From NCBI RefSeq assembly GCF_000380565.1, contig NZ_AQYJ01000025.1, positions 62,001 to 126,000 of the forward strand: DNA of 64,000 nt. Reading direction: 5' to 3'. How positions within the stretch are numbered: position 1 is the stretch's first letter; each line of letters starts with the position of its first letter. Both the position numbers and the translations under genes were made by a program. The stretch is from Microbulbifer variabilis ATCC 700307 (lineage in GTDB: Bacteria; Pseudomonadota; Gammaproteobacteria; Pseudomonadales; Cellvibrionaceae). Below the pieces are notes generated by a model. That model worked only from the letters and a program-made list of their open reading frames with translations, was not told the origin of the DNA and did no database searches. Shown here piece by piece: positions 35,345 to 44,413 of the stretch.

Positions 35345-35639
35345 CACTTGCCTCCTGTTTGCCATAAAAAACTGCGGCAAAATAAAAGCAAGTGAGACTG
35401 TATATAAAGAACTGAAAATAAGGCGATGTTATTGAGCTAGAACTTATATAAAAGAAGGAATCAGAATGAATTGCTTTTTAGTTTTGCTTTTATGCTGGTG
35501 GATTTTATCAACATCTCACTGAAGTTCAATGCAGACTCCACTTTCTCCTCGTATATGTATTCTGGACCACGAGAGTCAACGCCTATTTTCAGCCCGCTTC
35601 TCTCATAACCTCAACGACTTGAACGTTGCCACAAGGCTT
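35345..35639. other. Gene-free spacer upstream of BCCT paralog B
   Basis: This A/T-rich stretch holds the BCCT promoter region and the 3' side of the KfrA-like gene. Nothing else is recognised. Confidence 0.35.
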
Positions 35640-36701
35640 TCACTTCTGAATTTTCAGGGAGTTCTCCAGCTGGGTGAACTGCCCTTGTATCATCGCCTTT
35701 TCCTGCAGCAGGATACGATTTTCATCCGCCAGCTGCTCTATGCGGTCCTTGGATAAAGTCAAATCTATTTCGAGCTTTTCCATGGACTGATATTGTAACT
35801 GTGCCTCTTTGGCGAGAGCTGAGTAGTCACTTTGCAGTTGGGCTAACTGGTTCTGTAAGCTGGTTATCTCCGTAGCTCTAGCCATGTCCAGCTTGCCCTG
35901 ATCTTCAGCCTGCCTTCTAAGCACCTCGACTTCCGCTTGAGATGCTCCAATCTGTTCACATAGATCATGCTTTTCTCGATTAACTTCTGCCACCAGTGCC
36001 TGCCCGTGTTTATTCAGCAGCTCCTGCTCACTTAACTTGCGCTCGGTCAGTGCCAACTGCTCAGTAAGTATGGCGACTTGACCTTTCAACTGCTCATTTG
36101 CGGAGCGGAACTGATCCCTTTCATGCTGACGATCGCTGGCTGTTCGCTGCTGGAAATGCTCGAAGTGCTCACGGATATCACGGTTCTCGAGCCTCATTTC
36201 CTCAATGGACTCTTTCTGCTCCTGAATACGGCCCAAACCCTCTTCACGTTGAAATTCGCTCTTCTCAACTGCTTTCTGTGTATCATCTAGAGCCCGCTTT
36301 AGCTGGCGCTTTTCGGTTTCCGCAATCGCCAGCTTCCGCTCCAGCTCACGAACACTGGCCGCCTGCTTGGAGTTTTTCTCCTGAACCTCGCTGAGTTGGG
36401 CGGCTATTGATTCTTCCTGAGCCTTAAATTCCTGCTGAATCTCTTCAACTCTTTGGTCCGCCTGCCCCTGGATGCGCTGGTGTAACCCTTTGAGAGCCTC
36501 CACCAGGTCCCTAGGGAGGCCGCTAACATCTGTGTCATTGGCAATCTCGCTACGCCAGCGCTTTAACAGTGGCGCGATAGTGCTTTTGCTGCCAGTTCCC
36601 AGGTGAGATCGCACCCGATCTACCGTTGGCTCTTCCCCCAGGGCCTTTACCGCTTTCGCAGCCTCAACAATATCGAAATAAGTAACCCCTGCACGTGCCA
36701 T
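35640..36701 (-). CDS. KfrA-like DNA-binding coiled-coil protein
   Basis: The 353-residue protein starts with a KfrA N-terminal helix-turn-helix region (YFDIVEAAKAVKALGEEPTV, then VRSHLGTGSKSTIAPLLKRW). From residue ~70 to the end it is a continuous charged coiled coil rich in Glu, Gln, Lys and Leu. Such proteins occur on plasmids and integrated elements as autoregulated nucleoid- or partition-associated proteins. AAGGAAAGG precedes the ATG. It is divergent to a tyrosine recombinase, with A/T-rich palindromes in the shared region, suggesting a mobile-element or plasmid-derived module. Confidence 0.85.
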   Translation of the reverse strand: MARAGVTYFDIVEAAKAVKALGEEPTVDRVRSHLGTGSKSTIAPLLKRWRSEIANDTDVSGLPRDLVEALKGLHQRIQGQADQRVEEIQQEFKAQEESIAAQLSEVQEKNSKQAASVRELERKLAIAETEKRQLKRALDDTQKAVEKSEFQREEGLGRIQEQKESIEEMRLENRDIREHFEHFQQRTASDRQHERDQFRSANEQLKGQVAILTEQLALTERKLSEQELLNKHGQALVAEVNREKHDLCEQIGASQAEVEVLRRQAEDQGKLDMARATEITSLQNQLAQLQSDYSALAKEAQLQYQSMEKLEIDLTLSKDRIEQLADENRILLQEKAMIQGQFTQLENSLKIQK

Positions 36702-36730
36702 TAGCCTTTCCTTAGATTATTTCGTTACAA

Positions 36731-36759
36731 ATTACGTAATACGTAATATTACATAATAC
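36731..36759. promoter_or_regulatory. Overlapping ATTACGTAAT-type palindromes, likely KfrA autoregulatory operator
   Basis: ATTACGTAAT is a perfect 10-bp palindrome, and the following TACGTAATATTACATA is a near-perfect dyad, so repeated TTAC/GTAA half-sites overlap. They lie 30-58 bases upstream of the KfrA-like start, where an autorepressor would bind. Confidence 0.6.
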
Positions 36760-36790
36760 TATACAATTAACCAATTCTTGAATTTACCTT

Positions 36791-36826
36791 TATAACCTTC
36801 GATAATGATTCTTATCGAAGGTTATA
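36791..36826. repeat. Perfect 15-bp inverted repeat with 6-bp spacer (dif-like recombination site or operator)
   Basis: TATAACCTTCGATAA and TTATCGAAGGTTATA are exact complements around TGATTC. The inner ATAA-N6-TTAT arrangement and 6-base centre are those of XerCD dif sites; the outer arm sequence is not dif. It lies 68 bases before the tyrosine-recombinase start, a natural position for a self-recognised crossover site. An operator role cannot be excluded. Confidence 0.65.
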
Positions 36827-36894
36827 TTCATAAGAAAGCACGCATTTCCCGTACCACCAGTACAAACAATACTTCTTAAGGTGTCTTGAAAATC

Positions 36895-37902
36895 ATGGGA
36901 ATCCAGCCCTCCCCGCCCGGGATACCCCCGCTAAAAACCAGCTCTCTTAGTACAACTGGACAGGCTGACGCTCTGCTATCAGAGGAGGACATCCAGAAAT
37001 ACCTGCGCGCGGCCACCTCTGACAGCACGCGCAAGGCTTACCGCTCAGCCATCCGCCAGTTCGAACGCTGGGGTGGCAGGCTGCCTACCGATGGCCACTC
37101 ACTAGTGAGCTATCTGATGAGCCGGGCAGACAAGTTGAACCCTCGCACATTGGATCTGCACCTTACCGCCATTGGCCAATGGCATCTGTATCAGGGAATT
37201 CCAAATCCAGTCACCGAACCCTTGGTACAAAAGACTATGCGCGGTATTCGCCGCACGCATGGCAAGCCCAAACAAAAAGCCAAGGCTTTGAGCCTCCAAC
37301 ACATCGCCACTATGGCTAATCAGTTGCGCTCGCAACCGGATTCAAATAAGAAGGCAAGGGATCTCGCTCTGATTCTAATCGGCTTCTTTGGGGCATTTCG
37401 GCGTAGCGAGCTGGTAGCGATCCAGGTGGAAGACCTGGTCTGGGAGGAGGAAGGCCTGATTGTACGTCTACCTAAATCCAAAACGGATCAAAACGGTCAA
37501 GGAATTATGCGTGCCCTCCCCTTCGGTAAACCAGAATCCTGCCCAGCTCAAGCCCTCAAAACCTGGCTAAAAGTAAGTGGTATTGTTCGTGGGCCGGTAT
37601 TCAGAGCGGTTAACCGCTGGGATACAGTTCAGGACCGGCAATTAAATCCCACTGCCATCAATGACCTACTGAAGAAGCTTGGGGCAGATTGTGGATTTGA
37701 CTTCATCAATGAACTCAGCAGCCATAGCTTCCGCCGCGGACTATCTACATCTGCAGCCCGGGAAAAGGTTGGTTTTGAGCTGATCAAAAAGCAAGGTGGC
37801 TGGAAAAGTGATGCCACAGTTTGGGAGTACATTGAGGAAGGGCAACAATTCACCGAAAACGCCTCAGCAATTCTTATGAAGAAGATGGCAGAATTACTTT
37901 AG
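36895..37902 (+). CDS. Tyrosine recombinase / integrase
   Basis: The protein (about 335 residues) has an N-terminal SAM-like core-binding domain (residues ~25-110, EEDIQKYLRAATSDSTRKAYRSA) and a catalytic domain with Arg in GAFRRSELVAIQ, HSFRRG (His/Arg), GGWKS and Tyr in WEYIEEG. These give the R...HxxR...W...Y set of tyrosine recombinases. ATG at 36895 is preferred; a TTG at 36886 closer to AAGG is possible. It is divergent to the KfrA-like gene and sits beside a perfect inverted repeat. It is not XerC or XerD by context. Its natural substrate is unknown. Confidence 0.9.
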   Translation: MGIQPSPPGIPPLKTSSLSTTGQADALLSEEDIQKYLRAATSDSTRKAYRSAIRQFERWGGRLPTDGHSLVSYLMSRADKLNPRTLDLHLTAIGQWHLYQGIPNPVTEPLVQKTMRGIRRTHGKPKQKAKALSLQHIATMANQLRSQPDSNKKARDLALILIGFFGAFRRSELVAIQVEDLVWEEEGLIVRLPKSKTDQNGQGIMRALPFGKPESCPAQALKTWLKVSGIVRGPVFRAVNRWDTVQDRQLNPTAINDLLKKLGADCGFDFINELSSHSFRRGLSTSAAREKVGFELIKKQGGWKSDATVWEYIEEGQQFTENASAILMKKMAELL

Positions 37903-38237
37903 CTGCTATGGGAGCCCGGAATCTGCCTCAGGCTCCCGAAAAAAAGCCTGCTAAATCTGTAAGCTTGAGCTGAATCGCCCTATGGGAGCACCAAGACCCA
38001 ACCTGCCGATCCACTTTCCATCTATCTCAGGCTGTCTACACTGACAAGCTCATAAAATCAGCCACGCTCGCCAATAAACACCTGGGACCAACTAAACTCT
38101 CCGGGCAGCAACGGGCAATATCTACTAACTAACCCTAATTACCACAGCACTCTTGTACCCAGGCGCCAAAATAGTTCTTTTTGAGCCGTAAATTGGCCCG
38201 GGTCAGGACTCACCAGCTTTTCCTGGAGACACCAACC
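37903..38237. other. Gene-free region after the recombinase
   Basis: GGGAGCC (37910-37916) pairs with GGCTCCC (37931-37937), but A residues follow, so it is not an intrinsic terminator for the recombinase. The remainder should hold the SDR promoter. No attachment-site repeat was found by eye. Confidence 0.4.
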
Positions 38238-38936
38238 ATGGCTAAACCCACCTGCGTCGTTGTAGGCGTCGGACCCGGGAATGGGGCCGCCTTTGCCAAG
38301 AAGTTTAATCACGAAGGCTACCAGGTGGCGCTTCTTGCCCGAAATAAAAGTTACCTAGATAAATTGCAGGCTGAGCTGGGCGAGGCAAAGAGTTACATCT
38401 GTGACGTTACCAAACCTGATCAAATTGCCGATGTATTCAGCCGTATCCAAGCTGAAATGGCCCCAATCGAAACATTGATCTACAACGCTGGCTCTGGCCA
38501 CTCCTGCACCATTGAAAATCTCGATATCTATGAATATGAATCGGATTGGAAGATAAATTGCCGGGGCTGCGCTCTATTCGGCCAACTGGTGACTACTGAG
38601 ATGATCCAGCATGGCAAAGGAAACATCATTATTGTGGGGGCAACCGCCTCCCTCCGCGGCGGAGCGAACTTTGCTTCTTTTGCATCAGCAAAGGCTGCGC
38701 AGCGCAGTCTTGCCCAATCGATGGCCAGGCATCTTTGGCCCAAAGGGGTACATGTAGCCTACCTGATCATTGATGGGCCGGTAAGTAAAAGTCGCACACT
38801 AGATGGAAGCACAAGAGATAATCAAACATTTTTGCAGCCACCAGATATCGCCGACACGGCCTTTTTCCTGACAACCCAGGCCAAATCCGCCTGGACTTTC
38901 GAGGTGGATCTTAGGCCCCATGTGGAGAAATGGTAA
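38238..38936 (+). CDS. SDR-family protein with Phe in place of the catalytic Tyr
   Basis: Start taken at the ATG at 38238, with GGAG upstream; this makes a 232-residue protein starting MAKPTCVVVGVGPGNGAAF. The cofactor loop GVGPGNG and the NAG in YNAGSG are SDR-like. At the YxxxK position the sequence is FASAK, so Tyr is replaced by Phe. Related proteins with this glycine loop often have this change, which argues against ordinary reductase chemistry by the usual proton relay. It precedes a flavodoxin-fold gene by 69 bases in the same direction. Function unknown. Confidence 0.8.
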   Translation: MAKPTCVVVGVGPGNGAAFAKKFNHEGYQVALLARNKSYLDKLQAELGEAKSYICDVTKPDQIADVFSRIQAEMAPIETLIYNAGSGHSCTIENLDIYEYESDWKINCRGCALFGQLVTTEMIQHGKGNIIIVGATASLRGGANFASFASAKAAQRSLAQSMARHLWPKGVHVAYLIIDGPVSKSRTLDGSTRDNQTFLQPPDIADTAFFLTTQAKSAWTFEVDLRPHVEKW

Positions 38937-39005
38937 CAACTATCAGCTAAGTTAAAACTGCTCATTCTGATTTGCCGGGAACCAGATTTTGCAAGGAGGC
39001 CAATA

Positions 39006-39752
39006 ATGACCCTTAACAAGAAACAAATTGAAGAGTGTGAATCCAGCCGTTGGGACTTTTCTGACCTGAAAGCTGTATTTCTTAACTGCACTCTGAAGCC
39101 TACGCCGGAACTATCCCATACGGATGGACTGGTTACTATCTCCCGAGAAATCATGCAAAGAAACGGTATATCGGTACAGGTACTGAGACCAGTTGACCAC
39201 GATATTGCCTTCGGCGTTTACCCAGATATGACTAAACACGGCTGGGAGAACGATGACTGGCCACAGATATTTCAACAAGTGATTGAGGCCAATATCCTGG
39301 TTATAACAACACCTATTTGGCTGGGGGAAAAATCATCCATATGCACCCAGGTTATAGAAAGGCTTTATGCCAATTCATCTGATCTGAATGACCAGGGACA
39401 ATACGCCTATTATGGGCGAGTCGGGGGCTGCCTTATTACTGGCAATGAAGACGGAGCCAAACACTGTGCGATGAATATCCTCTACTCCTTGCAACATCTT
39501 GGCTATGTTATCCCACCCCAAGCAGATGCAGCCTGGGTTGGTGAAGCAGGCCCTGGCCCCTCATATCTGGACCCAGGTTCTGGCGGCCCGCAAAATGACT
39601 TCACCAACCGCAACACCACCTTTATGACATGGAATTTGATGCACCTTGCGAGAATAATAAAAGATGCCGGTGGTATCCCTGCCCATGGAAATCAGCGCTC
39701 GGCGTGGGATGCAGGCTGCAAGCCCGATTTTCCCAACCCCGATTATCGATAG
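39006..39752 (+). CDS. Flavodoxin-fold NAD(P)H-dependent FMN oxidoreductase
   Basis: The 248-residue protein has a flavodoxin-like start (LKAVFLNCTLKPTPE) and a TTPIWLGEKSSICTQVIERL segment typical of NADPH-dependent FMN reductases; AGGAGG lies seven bases upstream of the ATG. An insert with GGCLITGNEDGAKHC carries Cys residues. It likely reduces small electrophiles or quinones using bound FMN. It is downstream of the Phe-variant SDR and may be co-transcribed. Confidence 0.8.
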   Translation: MTLNKKQIEECESSRWDFSDLKAVFLNCTLKPTPELSHTDGLVTISREIMQRNGISVQVLRPVDHDIAFGVYPDMTKHGWENDDWPQIFQQVIEANILVITTPIWLGEKSSICTQVIERLYANSSDLNDQGQYAYYGRVGGCLITGNEDGAKHCAMNILYSLQHLGYVIPPQADAAWVGEAGPGPSYLDPGSGGPQNDFTNRNTTFMTWNLMHLARIIKDAGGIPAHGNQRSAWDAGCKPDFPNPDYR

Positions 39753-40425
39753 GGACGCCCTCCCCCGTTGATCAATCTGTGTCCATCGATTGGCGGGGAA
39801 GTATAAATAAATCGAAGCATGATGTATCAATGCCTTACCTTGGCTCTAAGTCAGAAAGTAATAGCCTTTTGCTGAGGATATATCTAACCATTTCGTATCG
39901 CTATTGATCGGCACTATTGAAAGTTGCCCTCAGAACTTGCCGCATAGAAACCAGATAGCGGTACTGCCAGTCTTATGACCAAGAAACCCAATGTGTCTGC
40001 TTCATGTCATAGGTAGTTTCACGCGCGAAAGCCAGTGGTCAATTTGCGCATTATCCATTTCGCGCTGGAGCATTCATCCTCGAAACCTAATACCATCATA
40101 CTAAATATCCAACGCTCATCGCCTTAGCCTCAACCTCAGCCAAATCACTCTTTCAGGAGCTCATCACTGCCCATAGAAAACTCAATCGGACACGACTCAC
40201 TGACTGATAAAAAGGCACTCACAAGCAGGTGCTATTTGAAAAAACAATAGTGTAAAGCCCCAATAAAAATAACAGTTACTTTCTTTGAATTAAGGTTCAT
40301 AACCATGATGGCCTATTAGCCTTTATAGCAACTTAAAAATAGAAACGAACTAAGCTATAAGAAACAAACGCAGAAAATCGATCAATATGAACATGCAAAC
40401 AGGGATATAGAAGGCAAACTTATTT
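39753..40425. other. 670-base gene-free region
   Basis: No ORF with protein-like composition, no RNA gene and no repeat was recognised. The right half is strongly A/T-rich and probably contains the promoter of the ThDP-enzyme gene. Its length and composition suit an old insertion or decayed gene, but no remnant could be read. Confidence 0.35.
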
Positions 40426-42132
40426 ATGAGCCATTCTACAACACATCCAATATACAATGGCGCTTATGCCATAATTGATCAATTAGATGCAAACAAAGTA
40501 GATTGTATTTTTGCCTCGCCCATCGCCATTATGGCGCCAGTGTGGGAAGTATTCGCTGCTAGAGAAAATAAAATAAACATACGCTATTTTCGTTGTCGTC
40601 ATGAACTATTGGCTGTCAGCCTTGCCTATGGATACTTTAAGGTTAAGGGAAAGCCGCAGGCTGTTTTTCTCCCTTCCAGTCTGGGAGTATTAAACGGCTC
40701 TATGGCACTAAGGTCCTCATTACAAGAACGAATCCCGATGCTCGTTATATCACCTGATTCATTAACCTACGGTGAGGATGCTACAACCGATCCAGGTCCG
40801 GAATGGCCCTCTTTACTTGTTGATTTTGCAGGCCCAGCAATAGAGGGAGAAAGAGTCGTCAAATGGTCAAAAAAAGCAATAACTTCTTCTGATCTAGTAC
40901 AAGAGCTTAATCGGGCCCAATTTATTGCAAATGCTGTCCCGCGAGGGCCCGTTTTACTTGAAGTATCTTTCGATATATTACTACATGAAGCACCCAAGTC
41001 TCTGCCTCCCGTTCTGGCTTCAAGTCCGGTAGTGGCTACAAAAAGCCAAATAGAAGAAATAACAAATCTGTTAGCAAGTGCATCATTACCTATTATTATC
41101 ACAGAATATGGTGGACGAACAAAAGCTGAAAAAGAACAACTAATCCATATCGCTGAAACTCTTGCAGCTCCTGTTTTCGAGTTCATGATGCCTGCGTATC
41201 ATAACTTCCCCAGGTCTCACCCGCTGTATGGGTTTGAAATTACAAGTGAAATCCTCAATAAAACTGACGTCATTCTGCTCATTGGCTGTAATGCCCCCTG
41301 GCATCCTCCCCACCGGGCATTAATGCCTGATTGCACTGTCATTCATCTTGAAGAAGATCCATTAAGGCCTCGTGCGCCCTATTGGGGTTACAAAACAACC
41401 CATACTATTGCAGGTGACCGCTTTCTCAATATGAAGCAAATATCAGCCTCACTGGAAGACAAAAAAATTGATAACAAAAAGCGTGCTAATGATTGGTCAC
41501 GTTATTCAAACTCAATACGGGAAAAAAACCGTAAAGATGCACAAGAAGTGTTACAAGCAACGAAACAAGGTATTCCGGCTTCAGAATTATTCCGAGTTTT
41601 ACATGATACTTTACCCGAAAACTGCGCATGCATCGATGAGATTGTTGCCCAGGTTCCTCAGATGCTGAATCATTTGTACAGTACTAAATTATTTCAACAA
41701 TTTAGAGGCTGGTGTGGTGCATTAGGAACCGGATTGGGCACAGCATTAGGGGTAAAACTTGCGAGCCCCGACAGGCTCGTCGTTTGCATTATTGGTGATG
41801 GCGCCTGGCACTATAATCCTGTTCCGGCTGCGCTGGGATTCTCTCAGGAATATGGATTACCGCTTTTCATCGTCTTATGTAACAACAACCAGTACTTATC
41901 GCAAACCTGGAATATACAAAAGTACTTCCCAAATGGTGCAGCAGTTAAAAATAATCATTTTGTTGGCAATCTTATACAGCCTGAACCTGATTATTGTAAA
42001 ACGGTCGAGTCTTACGGAGGGCAAGGCCTGCGAGTAAAAGAGATAAGCGAGTTAAAAAAAGCTATCAACAAAGGATTGCAAAGTATTCAGACCGGGAAAA
42101 CATTTTTGCTCGATGTTAAAGTTGTGCCATAA
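40426..42132 (+). CDS. Thiamine-diphosphate enzyme of the acetolactate synthase/benzoylformate decarboxylase superfamily
   Basis: The 568-residue protein has the three-domain ThDP layout: N-terminal PYR domain with the activating Glu in RHELLAVSLAYG, a central domain, and a C-terminal PP domain with the Mg/ThDP motif GDGAWHYNP...CNNNQY. It is a 2-oxo-acid decarboxylase or carboligase; the exact substrate cannot be assigned. It stands alone between gene-free regions, is more A/T-rich than its neighbours, and has no small regulatory subunit beside it, so it is not a biosynthetic acetolactate synthase. No signal sequence, so cytoplasmic. Possible horizontal acquisition. Confidence 0.85.
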   Translation: MSHSTTHPIYNGAYAIIDQLDANKVDCIFASPIAIMAPVWEVFAARENKINIRYFRCRHELLAVSLAYGYFKVKGKPQAVFLPSSLGVLNGSMALRSSLQERIPMLVISPDSLTYGEDATTDPGPEWPSLLVDFAGPAIEGERVVKWSKKAITSSDLVQELNRAQFIANAVPRGPVLLEVSFDILLHEAPKSLPPVLASSPVVATKSQIEEITNLLASASLPIIITEYGGRTKAEKEQLIHIAETLAAPVFEFMMPAYHNFPRSHPLYGFEITSEILNKTDVILLIGCNAPWHPPHRALMPDCTVIHLEEDPLRPRAPYWGYKTTHTIAGDRFLNMKQISASLEDKKIDNKKRANDWSRYSNSIREKNRKDAQEVLQATKQGIPASELFRVLHDTLPENCACIDEIVAQVPQMLNHLYSTKLFQQFRGWCGALGTGLGTALGVKLASPDRLVVCIIGDGAWHYNPVPAALGFSQEYGLPLFIVLCNNNQYLSQTWNIQKYFPNGAAVKNNHFVGNLIQPEPDYCKTVESYGGQGLRVKEISELKKAINKGLQSIQTGKTFLLDVKVVP

Positions 42133-42474
42133 ACTAGAGAACCTGTATCAACTCAGACCTGGACATGTGTCTAATTCACCTCATAATGTTAACCAACGGA
42201 TGAGATGTTTCGATAACTCTCCCCGATTCTAGCTATCGATAGAGATATCCTATACTTGGTCTTTTTTGGGTGTCTATAGCCTAAAAATATGGGCATTTGG
42301 CCAATCCTATCCACATTTTTAGCAAGCTATTTACAAGATTCACAACCAAGGATAGATTGCCCGCCTTCGTAATTTTTACCAGTCCCCACCACTCTGACTT
42401 TGTATGCCCGCCTTCATCGAGAAGTCGAGCGTTGATATGGTGGCTTACCCATCTCCGTGAGGTCCCTTTTCCGA
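42133..42474. other. Gene-free region before mscS-like gene
   Basis: No gene is convincing. A CTATCGATAG palindrome lies near 42233. The frame seen at ~42297-42509 has a random-like composition and is not annotated. Confidence 0.35.
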
Positions 42475-43320
42475 ATGAAACCAGAGTTCTTGGAACACAT
42501 CCTGGATAGCAAACTATTTGTCACTGTATGCCTAGTTACAGCCATTATGCTGTTGCGCGGCTTGCTTACGCTAGCCATTGCCCGAAGTAGCTGGCAGAAA
42601 GCTGATAAACGTCGCCGTATCAATACTGTACATAATATCGGCAACTTATTGCTGGTAGTCGGTTTAATGGTGATTTGGGTAAGTGAACTTCGGGATTTTG
42701 CCCTGTCTATTGCCGCTTTCTCTGTGGCAATTGTTCTGGCACTTCGTGAGGCTGTACAGTGCTTGGTTGGCGGTCTATATCAAGCCAATATGCGCTCTTT
42801 CACCGTTGGGGACTGGATTAAAGTTGGCGACCAGTTTGGTGAGGTCACCGACAGTGATTGGTTAAGCACCACACTTTTGGAAATCGACCCTCACGGACTT
42901 GGCAATGGTTATACTGGAACCACCCTTTACATTCCCAATAATGCGTTCTTCACCCAACCGGTAAAGAACCTGAACTTCATGCGTCGCTACATCGAGCACA
43001 CTTTCTCAATAACTCGCGAACGCAGTGAAATAAACCCTTTTGAGGCCAAGAAGTTTATTGCAGAACGCTTGAAGGAACACTGCGATTCATTCCGGGAAGT
43101 TGCCGAGCGCTACTGCAAGCTGATTGAGAGTCGTATGGGCGTGGAGCTATCTGGCCCTGACGCGAAAGTGAGTGTTACAACCAATGATCTTGGCCATGAT
43201 GTGATCACCGCTACAATATTTTGCCCTCGTGAAGAGGCAACAAATATCGAACAGCTAGTGACCGAAGATTTTTATAATTTCTGGTTTGAGAAAACAAAAA
43301 ATTTGAAGGCTGGAAACTAA
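42475..43320 (+). CDS. Small-conductance mechanosensitive channel (MscS family)
   Basis: The protein (281 residues from ATG at 42475) has two to three N-terminal membrane helices (about residues 15-35, 55-75 and 76-110, the last glycine/alanine-rich as the pore helix LSIAAFSVAIVLALREAVQ) and the MscS beta domain marker FTVGDWIKVGDQFGEVTD. The C-terminal part is soluble. It would open at high membrane tension to release solutes on hypo-osmotic shock, which complements the many osmolyte-uptake genes nearby. A GTG at 42457 is an alternative start. Confidence 0.85.
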   Translation: MKPEFLEHILDSKLFVTVCLVTAIMLLRGLLTLAIARSSWQKADKRRRINTVHNIGNLLLVVGLMVIWVSELRDFALSIAAFSVAIVLALREAVQCLVGGLYQANMRSFTVGDWIKVGDQFGEVTDSDWLSTTLLEIDPHGLGNGYTGTTLYIPNNAFFTQPVKNLNFMRRYIEHTFSITRERSEINPFEAKKFIAERLKEHCDSFREVAERYCKLIESRMGVELSGPDAKVSVTTNDLGHDVITATIFCPREEATNIEQLVTEDFYNFWFEKTKNLKAGN

Positions 43321-43336
43321 CAACGGCATTCTATCT

Positions 43337-43369
43337 CAAGCACTGGTGGATAGCTTTTCCCAGTGCTTG
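43337..43369. terminator. Hairpin between convergent mscS and lysR genes
   Basis: CAAGCACTGG and CCAGTGCTTG pair perfectly across 13 bases. It lies 17 bases after the mscS stop and 20 bases from the stop of the convergent lysR gene. There is no clear T-run on either strand, so it may be a bidirectional 3'-end hairpin. Confidence 0.6.
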
Positions 43370-43388
43370 GGTTGCTCCCACCTACACC

Positions 43389-44276
43389 CTAATGATCAGC
43401 AAAAATTTCTGTTAACCATTCAATAAAAGTCCTGACTCTAGGCGACAGGAAACGATTCTGAGTAAAAACTACAGAAACCGGTTCACTTGGTGGGCGAATG
43501 TTAGGTAACACTTCTATTAGATTGCCCTCAGTTAGATCCTTTTCAACATGAAACCTGGGGAACTGGGCCAGGCCAATCCCTAATTTAACGGCATCCCGAT
43601 AACTCTCCGTACCCGTTACCGTGATAGGCGCTATAGCTTCCATGGTTTCAACCTTGTCCCCAACGCAAAATGATAGCGGCGTTGACTTCCCCGTTGTTAT
43701 CGAACGGAGGGCCACTGCCCGGTGATGGCTCAAGTCAAGTAAGGATTTCGGGGTGCCGTAGCGCTCAAGATAACCCGGTGAAGCACAGGTGAGTCTGTCC
43801 AGCATTGTCAGACGCCTCGCGATCAACTCACTATCGGCTAAATGACCATATCTGATCGCACAGTCCACTCCTTCCTGGACCAAATCAACCCAGCGATCCC
43901 CTTCGCTCATCACCAAAGTAATATCGGGGTAACGTTCAAAAAATTGCGGAAGCTTAGGCATAACGAAGTGGCGAGCAATTGTTCCCTGTACATCGACACG
44001 AACCTCCCCTTTCGGCAACGAGCCCTTAAATGCACCTTCCGCTTCTTCTACATCCGAAAGTATCGATAGACATCGCTGGTAATACAGCTCCCCATCCAGC
44101 GTTGCTTTTACCTTGCGTGTAGATCTCTGTAACAACCTCACACCAAGCTGCTTTTCAAGCTTATTGATCACTTGTGTAGAGGTAGATCGGGGAATGTCCA
44201 AATCGCTAGAGGCCGCGGTAAAGCTGCCACGCTCAACGATTCGAACATAGAGTCGCATTGCATCCAGCTTATCCAT
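43389..44276 (-). CDS. LysR-family regulator divergent to SDR/DUF1097
   Basis: The 295-residue protein has the LysR winged helix-turn-helix (MRLYVRIVERGSFTAASSDL, then IPRSTSTQVINKLEKQLG) and a periplasmic-binding-like effector domain (VDCAIRYGHLADSELIARRL). The pattern is that of the PgrR/AaeR-like LysR group. It is divergent to an SDR gene and probably regulates it. The shared region is A/T-rich with TCTAG repeats. Effector unknown. Confidence 0.88.
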   Translation of the reverse strand: MDKLDAMRLYVRIVERGSFTAASSDLDIPRSTSTQVINKLEKQLGVRLLQRSTRKVKATLDGELYYQRCLSILSDVEEAEGAFKGSLPKGEVRVDVQGTIARHFVMPKLPQFFERYPDITLVMSEGDRWVDLVQEGVDCAIRYGHLADSELIARRLTMLDRLTCASPGYLERYGTPKSLLDLSHHRAVALRSITTGKSTPLSFCVGDKVETMEAIAPITVTGTESYRDAVKLGIGLAQFPRFHVEKDLTEGNLIEVLPNIRPPSEPVSVVFTQNRFLSPRVRTFIEWLTEIFADH

Positions 44277-44413
44277 ATTAAGCCCATTGTTTATCTAGTT
44301 AGAACAATAGGTTCCATTTTAGCTAGATTATCTACTCAAACCACGAGCTTATTCTCTTCGGGAACATTACTCATAGAGTCACAGCTGTGACTCCAATCAG
44401 CTTGGAGGTCATT

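Noticed and set aside
37910..37937. GGGAGCC/GGCTCCC hairpin after the recombinase
   Set aside because: Followed by A residues rather than T residues on the coding strand, so not an intrinsic terminator for that gene.
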